Shown here: one piece after another, positions 17,508 to 26,574 of the stretch | How the letters are laid out: each line of letters begins with the position of its first letter | How positions within the stretch are numbered: the first letter of the stretch is position 1 | Assembly (NCBI GenBank): GCA_020633335.1 | Contig: JACKDU010000009.1 | Span: forward strand, 186,001 to 250,000 | Length of the DNA stretch: 64,000 nucleotides | Origin: Myxococcales bacterium | Lineage (GTDB): Bacteria > Myxococcota_A > Polyangia > Nannocystales > Nannocystaceae | Reading direction: 5' to 3' | Translations under genes and position numbers: made by a program | Notes under the pieces: generated by a model | Told to the model about the DNA's origin: nothing | Seen by the model: the letters and a program-made list of their open reading frames with translations, nothing else | Databases searched by the model: none

Positions 17508-18350
17508 ATGCGTCGCCTCGCGCCACTCACGATCACCGCAGCCCTCGCCCTCGGCGTGGGCGCGGAGGTGCGTGCGGGCGACGAGGCCCTCGCGCCGGCG
17601 ATGCACTCCATCGACGTCGAGGAGCACCTGGGGGCGGTGGTCGACAAGGATCTCACCTTCGTCGATCAGACGGGCAAGAGCGTTCGGATCGGCGACTTCC
17701 TCGACGGCAAGCGGCCGGTCCTCCTCACGCTCAACTATTACCGCTGCCCGGTGCTCTGCAACGTCCAGCTCAACGGGCTCACCGACGCGCTCCACGCGTT
17801 CGACTGGGTCCCGGGCGACGAGCACTTCCGGGTCGTGACGGTGTCGATCGACCCCCGCGAGGGGACCGAGATCGCCAGCGCCAAGCGGGACTCACACCTC
17901 AAGGCGCTCGATCGCGGCGACGACATCGGCTGGGACTTCCTCACCGGCGACGCCCTCAACATCAAGCTCCTCGCCGCTCAGCTCGGCATCGGCTACGCCT
18001 ACGACGCTGAGCAGGACCAGTACGCCCACCCGGCGGTGGTCGTCTTCCTCGCGCCCGACGGCAAGATCGCCCGCTACGTCTACGGTCTCACCTACGAGAC
18101 CAAGGATCTCCGCTTCGGCCTCATCGAGGCCTCGGAGGGGCGGGTCGGCTCGACCGTCGATCGCATCATCCTCTCCTGTTTCCACTACGACGCGACCATC
18201 GGTCGCTACGGCCCCTTCGCCTTCGGCCTGATGCGGCTCGGCGGGGTGCTCACGATCGCTTTGCTCGGTATCGCCCTCCTCGTCTTCTTCCGCCGCGAGA
18301 AGCGGCGGCAGGGCGCCAGGCGGGCAGTTCACGCGGAGGCACCGACATGA
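17508..18350 (+). CDS. SCO1/SenC-type protein with C-terminal anchor
   Basis: 280 residues. Signal peptide to about residue 24, then a SCO domain with copper-type ligands in YRCPVLC (CXXXC) and the conserved His in YAHPAVVVF. Unlike the SCO protein at 7761, it ends in a transmembrane helix (GGVLTIALLGIALLVFF) and a basic tail. Its ATGA overlap with ctaC makes delivery or reduction of copper at CuA of that subunit very likely. It is the second SCO gene in 10 kb, so the two may divide the chaperone and reductase roles. Confidence 0.93.
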   Translation: MRRLAPLTITAALALGVGAEVRAGDEALAPAMHSIDVEEHLGAVVDKDLTFVDQTGKSVRIGDFLDGKRPVLLTLNYYRCPVLCNVQLNGLTDALHAFDWVPGDEHFRVVTVSIDPREGTEIASAKRDSHLKALDRGDDIGWDFLTGDALNIKLLAAQLGIGYAYDAEQDQYAHPAVVVFLAPDGKIARYVYGLTYETKDLRFGLIEASEGRVGSTVDRIILSCFHYDATIGRYGPFAFGLMRLGGVLTIALLGIALLVFFRREKRRQGARRAVHAEAPT

Positions 18351-19351
18351 TCCTCAACCTGCTCCTGGGTCCCGATCCGGCTCTGCTCGGGACGCCGCAG
18401 ATGTCCGAGAGCCCCTTCTCCCTCCTGCCGGCGGCGAGCACGAACGCCCAGGAGCTGGACAACGTCTACCTCTTCATCACGGCCCTCTGCGCGATCTCGT
18501 TCGTGATCCTGATCGGCGCGCAGATCTACTTCATGGTGAAGTACAAGAAGCCGGCCTCGGGGCACCGGAAGACCTCGCCGCTGACCCACAGCGGCAAGCT
18601 CGAGTTCTGGTGGAGCTTCATCCCGGCGGTCCTCCTCATCGGCCTCTTCGCCTGGGGTGAGACCCTCTACATGAAGATGGTCGCGCCGCCGGACGACGCG
18701 CTCCAGATCCGCGTCACCGGCCAGAAGTGGTTCTGGACGGTCGAGTACCCGGACTCCGGCGCCAAGCTGACCGACGAGATCATCATCCCAATCAACGTCC
18801 CGGTGAAGCTCACGCTCACTTCGAACGACGTCATCCACTCCTTCTACATCCCGGTCTTCCGGCAGAAGAAGGACGCGGTCCCCGGCCGCTACACCAACAT
18901 GTGGTTCGAGGCGACGAAGGTCGGCGTCTACCCGCTCTTCTGCGCCGAGTACTGCGGTGATCAGCACTCGTCGATGATCGGCACCGCCAAGGTGGTCTCG
19001 ATGGAGGACTTCGAGGCCGCGATCGAAGAGGCCAGCAGGATCGTGCAGCTCCCGAACGAGCCGTTGCCGGACTACGGCGCCCGTGTCTTCGCCAAGCGCG
19101 GCTGCGAGTCCTGCCACAGCGTCGATGGGACGACCAAGACCGGGCCGAGCCTCAAGGGCAAGTACGGCGCCCAGGAGACCCTGGCCGACGGGAGCACCGT
19201 GACGATCGACGACAACTACATCCGCGAGTCGCTGATGGAGCCCAACGCCAAGATCGTCCAGGGCTTCGCCCCCCAGATGCCGAGCTTCACCGGCCAGCTG
19301 ACGGACGAGCAGATCGTCGGCCTCATCGAGTACATCAAGTCCCTCAAGTAG
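18347..19351 (+). CDS. ctaC: Cytochrome c oxidase subunit II with fused cytochrome c (caa3 type)
   Basis: 334 residues. Two transmembrane helices lie at about residues 40-65 and 85-105. CuA ligands are visible: His in DVIHSFYIP, C199 and C203 in CAEYCGDQHSSM, with H207 and M210. A C-terminal class I cytochrome c domain has CESCH at 253-257 and a likely axial Met in QMPSF. The fused cytochrome makes this a caa3 oxidase that takes electrons directly. It overlaps the upstream SCO gene by 4 bases. Confidence 0.97.
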   Translation: MILNLLLGPDPALLGTPQMSESPFSLLPAASTNAQELDNVYLFITALCAISFVILIGAQIYFMVKYKKPASGHRKTSPLTHSGKLEFWWSFIPAVLLIGLFAWGETLYMKMVAPPDDALQIRVTGQKWFWTVEYPDSGAKLTDEIIIPINVPVKLTLTSNDVIHSFYIPVFRQKKDAVPGRYTNMWFEATKVGVYPLFCAEYCGDQHSSMIGTAKVVSMEDFEAAIEEASRIVQLPNEPLPDYGARVFAKRGCESCHSVDGTTKTGPSLKGKYGAQETLADGSTVTIDDNYIRESLMEPNAKIVQGFAPQMPSFTGQLTDEQIVGLIEYIKSLK

Positions 19352-19367
19352 GCGGAGACGAGTAGCC

Positions 19368-21011
<1,644 letters not shown>

Positions 21012-21032
21012 TGAGAGGATGGCGGTAGCACC

Positions 21033-21731
21033 ATGAGCAACGCACATTCGCACGCGGCGCACACCACGGGGGAGCACAACCCCCACCTCGCCCACCACTT
21101 CGACACGATGGGGCAGCAGGCGGGGGCGGCCAAGCTCGGCATGTGGCTCTTCCTGGCCACCGAGCTCCTGATGTTCAGCGGCCTCTTCCTCGCGTACTTC
21201 GTGATCCGGGGCTTCTACCCCGACATGGTCCTCGGGGCCCACGAGTACCTGAGCAAGACCGCCGGTGGCATCAACACCTGCGTCCTCCTCTTCTCCTCGT
21301 ACACCATGGCGATGGCGGTCCGCTCGGCCCAGGTCGGCCGGCCGAACAACCAGGAGGACGCCGCCAGGATCAAGAAGTACCTGATCCTCACGCTCCTCTG
21401 CGCCGGCATCTTCCTCGTCGTCAAGTACTTCGAGTACAGCGCCAAGTTCGAGCACGGCATGCTGCCGGGCAAGTTCTACACGGCGCACCTCCACGGGTAC
21501 GACATCGAGGGGCTCCCCCACATCTTCTTCGGGGTCTACTTCTTCATGACCGGCCTCCACGGCTTCCACGTGGTGATCGGCATGGCCATCATGGTCTGGA
21601 TCTACCTCCGGGCGAGCCGGGGCGAGTTCTCGGAGCAGAACTACGCCGCCGTCGAGAACGCGGGCCTCTACTGGCACCTCGTCGACCTGATCTGGATCTT
21701 CCTCTTCCCGCTCCTCTACCTGGTGAAGTGA
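21033..21731 (+). CDS. ctaE: Cytochrome c oxidase subunit III
   Basis: 232 residues, about five transmembrane helices after a His-rich N-tail. Family motifs are LGMWLFLATELLMFSGLFLAY, GLHGFHVVIGM and YWHLVDLIWIFLFPLLYL. The acidic residue in ATELLMF is the conserved Glu of subunit III. It lies 21 bases after ctaD and 7 before ctaF. Confidence 0.96.
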   Translation: MSNAHSHAAHTTGEHNPHLAHHFDTMGQQAGAAKLGMWLFLATELLMFSGLFLAYFVIRGFYPDMVLGAHEYLSKTAGGINTCVLLFSSYTMAMAVRSAQVGRPNNQEDAARIKKYLILTLLCAGIFLVVKYFEYSAKFEHGMLPGKFYTAHLHGYDIEGLPHIFFGVYFFMTGLHGFHVVIGMAIMVWIYLRASRGEFSEQNYAAVENAGLYWHLVDLIWIFLFPLLYLVK

Positions 21732-21738
21732 GGTCACT

Positions 21739-22266
21739 ATGAGCGACAAGGTCTTTCTCAACGGCAAGGTCGTCGAGCACCCCCACGAGATCCACCACCA
21801 CGTGTCGCCGGTGCGGCACTACCAGGTCGTGCTCGGCGCGCTCTTCGTCCTCACCGGGCTCACCTACGCGGTCTCCTTCGCCAGCCTCGGGCCGGCGAGC
21901 CTGCCGGTGGCGATGCTCGTGGCGACGATCAAGGCGTCGCTGGTGGTCGGCTACTTCATGCACCTGAAGTACGACGACCGCTACAACCTCTTCGTCTTCC
22001 TCGGGACCCTGATCTTCATCGGGATCTTCTTCGGCTTCACGCTCTTCGACCTCGAGAGCCGCGACGCGCTGAACGACGACCAGCGGACCTTCACGCGGGT
22101 CGAGGAGGACTTCAACAACACCGGCGTCAAGCCGGCGGTCGGGATCTCGAACGACCCGCAGCGGCTCGCCGAGTTTGAGGCCAAGCACGGCGGCGAGCAC
22201 GGCGCGGGCCATGGCGCCGAGGCTGGGGCCGGTGGCGAGGCCGGTCACGGCGGGGCCGAGCACTGA
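21739..22266 (+). CDS. ctaF: Cytochrome c oxidase subunit IV
   Basis: 175 residues. Three transmembrane helices with LVVGYFMHLKYDDRYNLFVF, the mark of prokaryotic COX IV. The N-terminal HPHEIHHHVSPVRHY is His-rich, and the C-terminal 30 residues are a Gly/His/Ala-rich tail, longer than usual, which could bind metal or simply be a tether. Last gene of the oxidase run. Confidence 0.92.
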   Translation: MSDKVFLNGKVVEHPHEIHHHVSPVRHYQVVLGALFVLTGLTYAVSFASLGPASLPVAMLVATIKASLVVGYFMHLKYDDRYNLFVFLGTLIFIGIFFGFTLFDLESRDALNDDQRTFTRVEEDFNNTGVKPAVGISNDPQRLAEFEAKHGGEHGAGHGAEAGAGGEAGHGGAEH

Positions 22267-22284
22267 GCGACCCGCTCCCTGGGG

Positions 22285-22314
22285 AGGGCCGCTGCCTGAT
22301 CGGGTGGCGGCCCT
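22285..22314 (+). terminator. Probable terminator after ctaF
   Basis: AGGGCCGC (22285-22292) pairs with GCGGCCCT (22307-22314) around a 14-base loop, 18 bases after the ctaF stop. Only two T follow, so termination may be partial. Confidence 0.5.
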
Positions 22315-22422
22315 TCGCCGTTAAGCAGCCTGCGGGCCGGTGGGCTCCGGCGTTCCATGGGAGAATCCCCGCGCCGCACCGCGGTGCAGGAATACCTCAC
22401 GTCGCGTAAGATTTGTCGGCCG

Positions 22423-23478
22423 ATGCTCGTCCAGATCCGCAGCCCGCGCGAGGAGCCGCTCGGCGAGGCCCTCGTCGATCGTCAGGCCCGGCAGGTCCGC
22501 TACCTCCGGGTCTCGCTCACCGATCGCTGCAACTACCGCTGCACCTACTGCATGCCGGAGGAGGGGATCGAGCACCGGGCCCGCGGGGAGCTCCTCTCGC
22601 TCGAGGAGATCGTCGCGATCTGCCGGGCCTTCGCCGCCTGGGGGGTCGAGCGGGTCCGCCTCACCGGCGGCGAGCCGACCGTCCGCCGCGGTCTGGTCGA
22701 TCTCGTCCGGGCGCTCCGGGCGATCCCGCGCGAGGGCGGCGGCCACCTCGAGGTGATGATGACGACCAACGGCGAGCTCCTCGGTGAGCTCGCCGGGCCC
22801 CTCGCCGACGCGGGCCTGGGGGGCGTGACCGTCAGCGTCGACAGCCTCGATCCCGCGCGTTTTCGTCGGATCACCCGGCGCGGCGAGCTCGCGCGGGTGC
22901 TCGCGGGGATCGACGCCGCGCGCGCGCGCGGCCTGCGGGTGAAGCTCAACACCGTGGCGATCGCCGGCTTCAACGACGACGAGCTCGCGTCGATCGCCCG
23001 CCACGCCTGGTCGCGGGGGGCCACGCCGCGCTTCATCGAGCTGATGCCGATGGCCGGCGGCCGCCTCTTCGTCCCCGGCGAGCTCCTGCCGGCGGCGGCG
23101 ATCCGCGCGGCGATCGCCGAGGGCCTCGGCGCGAAGGTGGTCGCCGACGACGGCGCGGGCGTGCGCGGGCTCGGACCTGCGACCTACTGGCGCATCGCCG
23201 GCGGCCCCGAGGATGGTCGACGCTTCGGGGTGATCGCCGCGATGACCGAGAACTTCTGCGCGAGCTGCAACCGCCTCCGCCTCTCGGCGAGCGGGCAGCT
23301 CCACGCCTGCCTCGCGCGCGATGAGGCCGGCGATCTCCGGGCCGCGCTCCGCAGCGGCCGGCCCGATGCGCTCGCGGTCGCCGTCCGCGCGGTGCTAGGA
23401 AGAAAAGAGGACGGCCACCGGTTCCAGCTCGACGGCAGCGGCGGCCCCCGCAAGGCCATGGTAACTATCGGAGGTTGA
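22423..23478 (+). CDS. moaA: GTP 3',8-cyclase (molybdenum cofactor biosynthesis)
   Basis: 351 residues from ATG 22423; an ATG at 22357 would add 22 residues without family sequence. Radical SAM motif CNYRCTYC gives C36, C40, C43; the second 4Fe-4S set is CASCN with a Cys at LHAC. The C-terminal Gly-Gly of MoaA is present (VTIGG). It makes the first pyranopterin precursor with MoaC. GGAGG inside its last codons serves ccmE, which starts one base after its stop, so moaA is co-transcribed with cytochrome c maturation. Two moeA genes lie further on. Confidence 0.96.
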   Translation: MLVQIRSPREEPLGEALVDRQARQVRYLRVSLTDRCNYRCTYCMPEEGIEHRARGELLSLEEIVAICRAFAAWGVERVRLTGGEPTVRRGLVDLVRALRAIPREGGGHLEVMMTTNGELLGELAGPLADAGLGGVTVSVDSLDPARFRRITRRGELARVLAGIDAARARGLRVKLNTVAIAGFNDDELASIARHAWSRGATPRFIELMPMAGGRLFVPGELLPAAAIRAAIAEGLGAKVVADDGAGVRGLGPATYWRIAGGPEDGRRFGVIAAMTENFCASCNRLRLSASGQLHACLARDEAGDLRAALRSGRPDALAVAVRAVLGRKEDGHRFQLDGSGGPRKAMVTIGG

Positions 23479-23479
23479 T

Positions 23480-23893
23480 ATGGCGCTCCCCCTCGCAACT
23501 AAGGCGGTTCTCGGCCTCGCCCTCGCTGGCGCGGTCGCCTATCTGGTGATGGCGGACGAGGGCGAGGGTGTCCTCGAGTACGTCTACGTCGACAAGGTGA
23601 TGGCGGCGCCCGCCGACTACGTCGGCCGGACGATCAAGGTCCACGGCACCGTCGTCCCCGGGACGATCCGCCAGAAGGTCGGCTCGAGCGGCGACTACAC
23701 CTTCGAGATCGAGCGCGAGGGCAAGCGCCTCGCGGTCCACTACACCAACATGGTCCCCGACACCTTCGCCGAGGGCGGCGAGGTCGTGCTCACGGGCCAG
23801 CTCCCGAGCGCCGACGGCGTCTTCACCTCCGACGAGATGGCCGCGAAGTGCCCCTCGAAGTACGAGGAAGAGCCGATGGCCGAGCGCCGCTAG
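23480..23893 (+). CDS. ccmE: Heme chaperone CcmE, CXXXY variant
   Basis: 137 residues. An N-terminal membrane helix (residues 6-24) and an OB-fold domain with KVHGTVVPGTI. The heme-attachment site, His in the Escherichia coli protein (HXXXY), is Cys here: C124-P-S-K-Y128. A CXXXY form is known from Desulfovibrio and archaea. It accepts heme from the CcmC complex and gives it to CcmF. Start chosen at ATG 23480 behind GGAGG. Confidence 0.95.
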   Translation: MALPLATKAVLGLALAGAVAYLVMADEGEGVLEYVYVDKVMAAPADYVGRTIKVHGTVVPGTIRQKVGSSGDYTFEIEREGKRLAVHYTNMVPDTFAEGGEVVLTGQLPSADGVFTSDEMAAKCPSKYEEEPMAERR

Positions 23894-23936
23894 CGGCCTC
23901 CAAAAAATCCTTGAGCCAGTGAACTAGGAGAGACCG

Positions 23937-25946
23937 ATGACGATCGCCAGCCTCGGGTCGCTGACCGTCCTGATGATCTTCCTGATGAGCCTCTGCTCGT
24001 TCGGGCTGTCGACCGCCGGCGCCTACCGCCGATCGGAGCGGCTGATCGAGGGGGGGATCCAGGCGCTCTACGCGACCTTCGGCCTCTCGGCCTTCGCGTC
24101 GTCGCTGATCATCTACGCCTTCCTCGCGGGCGACTTCTCGATCCAGTACGTCCAGCAGACCAGCGACTCGGCGATGCCGCTCTTCTACAAGATCACCGCC
24201 TTCTGGGGTGGTCTCGACGGCTCGCTCCTCTTCTGGGTGCTCCTCCACACCCTCTTCGCGTCGCTCGCGGTCCGCGCGAACCGGCAGCGTCACCGCGAGA
24301 TGATCGGCCACGTGGTCGCGGTCCTCGGGGTGATCTCGGCGTTCTTCGCCGGCCTCCTCCTCTTCCTCAAGGACCCCTTCTCGCCCTACCTGATCGACAT
24401 CCCGAGGACCGGCCGCGGCCTCAACCCGCTCCTCCAGAACTTCTACATGATCTTCCACCCGCCGAGCCTCTACCTCGGCTACGTCTCGCTGGCGGTGCCC
24501 TACGCCTTCGGGATGGGGGCGCTGATGAGCGGCCACGTCGACGCGACCTGGCAGCGGAGCGTCCGCCGCTGGGTGCTCTTCTCGTGGATCTTCCTCTCGG
24601 TGGGCCTCATCCTCGGCGGCCTCTGGGCCTACGAGGAGCTCGGCTGGGGCGGCTACTGGGCCTGGGATCCGGTCGAGAACGCCGGGCTCCTCCCCTGGTT
24701 CACCACCGTCGCCTTCCTCCACTCGGTGATGATCCAGGAGCGGCGGGGGATGATGAAGGTCTGGAACGTCGTCCTGATCATCATCTCGTTCCTGCTGACG
24801 ATCATCGGCACCTTCATGACCCGGAGCGGCGTGGTCGAGAGCGTCCACGCCTTCGGCGAGGACTCCGACCTCGCCTGGACCTTCGGCGCCTTCATGCTCC
24901 TGATCGTCGTCTTCTCCTTCGGCCTCGTGCTCTGGCGGCGACCGCTCCTGCGGGCCCGCGGTGAGCTGGAGAGCGCGCTCAGCCGCGAGTTCGCCTTCCT
25001 GGTCAACAACTGGCTCTTCCTGATCTGCTCGCTCTTCGTCCTCGCGGCGACGATGTGGCCGACCTTCATCGAGTGGATGAACATCCTGGTCGAGCGCTAC
25101 CCCGACGCGCTCGGCTGGATCGACCCCGGCGAGCGCAAGACGATCGGCCCGCCCTTCTTCAACCGCTACATGCGGCCGCTCGGCCTCGCGCTCCTCCTCC
25201 TCACCGGCGTGGGGCCGCTCCTCGCCTGGCGGAAGACCACCGGGCAGAACCTGATCCGGCAGTTCGCGGGGCCGCTGGTGGTCGGCGTCGGCGCGACGAT
25301 CGCCCCGGCGATCCTCGGGGTCGAGTCGCCCTGGGGGCTCGCCTGCTTCGGCCTCTGCGGCTTCACCTTCTGGACGATCGTCCAGGAGTTCTACCGCGGG
25401 GTCGCGCTCCGGCGGAGCCGGCGGCCGCAGGGGGTCGGCGAGGCGCTCCTCGGCCTCGTCCTCAAGGCCCGGCGGCGCTACGGCGGCTACATCGTCCACC
25501 TCGGGATCGTCCTGATGTTCTTCGGCTGGGCGGGCAACGCCTACAAGGTCGAGCGCAAGGCGACGCTCCAGCCGGGCCAGAGCTTCGAGCTCGGCGCCTA
25601 CGTGATCCGCCACGACGGCCTGCGGGTCACCGAGGACTGGCAGAAGGAGATGATCACCGCCGACCTCGCGGTCCTCAAGGATGGGGTCGTCGTCGACGTC
25701 CTCCACCCGGCGCGCTGGTGGTACTACCAGCTCCCCGAGCAGCCGACGACCGAGGTCTCGCGCTACATGAGCGTCGGCGAGGACGTGTACACGTCGATGC
25801 AGGAGGTCGACCTGACCACCGGGTGGACCCAGCTCAGCCTCTTCATCAACCCGCTGGTCAACTGGATCTGGGTCGGGATGATCGTCATGCTGGGCGGCGC
25901 GCTGGTCTGCGTCGGCACCCGGAAGACGGAGGCCGCGGATGCGTAG
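23937..25946 (+). CDS. ccmF: Cytochrome c heme lyase subunit CcmF
   Basis: 669 residues, about fifteen transmembrane helices, normal for CcmF. The WWD heme-handling motif is GWGGYWAWDPVENAGLLPW. His residues in FHPPSLYLGY and TVAFLHSVMI are the likely heme ligands. It attaches heme to apocytochrome CXXCH sites; this genome segment alone needs at least eight such attachments. Its last 8 bases overlap the next gene. Confidence 0.96.
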   Translation: MTIASLGSLTVLMIFLMSLCSFGLSTAGAYRRSERLIEGGIQALYATFGLSAFASSLIIYAFLAGDFSIQYVQQTSDSAMPLFYKITAFWGGLDGSLLFWVLLHTLFASLAVRANRQRHREMIGHVVAVLGVISAFFAGLLLFLKDPFSPYLIDIPRTGRGLNPLLQNFYMIFHPPSLYLGYVSLAVPYAFGMGALMSGHVDATWQRSVRRWVLFSWIFLSVGLILGGLWAYEELGWGGYWAWDPVENAGLLPWFTTVAFLHSVMIQERRGMMKVWNVVLIIISFLLTIIGTFMTRSGVVESVHAFGEDSDLAWTFGAFMLLIVVFSFGLVLWRRPLLRARGELESALSREFAFLVNNWLFLICSLFVLAATMWPTFIEWMNILVERYPDALGWIDPGERKTIGPPFFNRYMRPLGLALLLLTGVGPLLAWRKTTGQNLIRQFAGPLVVGVGATIAPAILGVESPWGLACFGLCGFTFWTIVQEFYRGVALRRSRRPQGVGEALLGLVLKARRRYGGYIVHLGIVLMFFGWAGNAYKVERKATLQPGQSFELGAYVIRHDGLRVTEDWQKEMITADLAVLKDGVVVDVLHPARWWYYQLPEQPTTEVSRYMSVGEDVYTSMQEVDLTTGWTQLSLFINPLVNWIWVGMIVMLGGALVCVGTRKTEAADA

Positions 25947-26574
25947 CCCGAGCCGCGACGCGCTCGTCCGGGCCGGCCTCATCGTCGCCGGCGGCGTCCT
26001 CCTCTTCGTCGGCCTGGTGCTCTTCGGCGGCGCCAGCGTCGATCCGGCGACGGTCGGCCTCGCCTTCGCCGGGGCGATGCTCATCTTCGCGCTGCGCCGC
26101 CTCTACGCGGTCGCGGTCGCGCTCGGGCGCCCCGACCAGCTCGCGTCCGCGGGGCTCGGGTCGCTCTCCAAGGCGGAGCTCCGCGACGAGAAGCGGCGCC
26201 TCCTCCGGGCGATCAAGGAGCTCGAATTCGATCACGGCATGGGCAAGCTCTCGCAGGCCGACTTCGACGCGGTGTCGGCGACCTACAAGATGCGGGCGAT
26301 CGAGGTGATGCGGGCGCTCGAGGGGGAGGGCGCGCTCCACCCCGAGGTCCAGGCGATCGTCGACGGGGCCGGCGGGGCCGGCGGGGCCGGGGAAGCGAGC
26401 GGATCCGCGGCGGAAGCAGCGGAGGCGGCGGAGGCTCCCGAGGCTCCAGCGACGGCGAGCGAGGCGTCGGCGTCAGCCGGGGCCGCACCCCGGACCTGTC
26501 CTTCGTGCCAGGCCCAGAACGACGACGACGCCCGCTTCTGCAAGCACTGCGGCGCGGCCCTGGAGGCGGCGTGA
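25939..26574 (+). CDS. CcmI-like membrane protein with C-terminal zinc ribbon
   Basis: 211 residues. Two transmembrane helices at about residues 10-28 and 38-58, then a helical stretch (RLLRAIKELEFDHGMGKLSQADF) like the leucine-zipper region of CcmI. An Ala/Gly/Glu-rich linker leads to a zinc ribbon with CPSC and CKHC at the very end. With two helices, both ends should be on the same side. CcmI handles apocytochromes for the CcmF/H lyase; the zinc ribbon is not part of CcmI as I know it. Overlaps with both neighbours place it in the ccm operon. Confidence 0.82.
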   Translation: MRSPSRDALVRAGLIVAGGVLLFVGLVLFGGASVDPATVGLAFAGAMLIFALRRLYAVAVALGRPDQLASAGLGSLSKAELRDEKRRLLRAIKELEFDHGMGKLSQADFDAVSATYKMRAIEVMRALEGEGALHPEVQAIVDGAGGAGGAGEASGSAAEAAEAAEAPEAPATASEASASAGAAPRTCPSCQAQNDDDARFCKHCGAALEAA

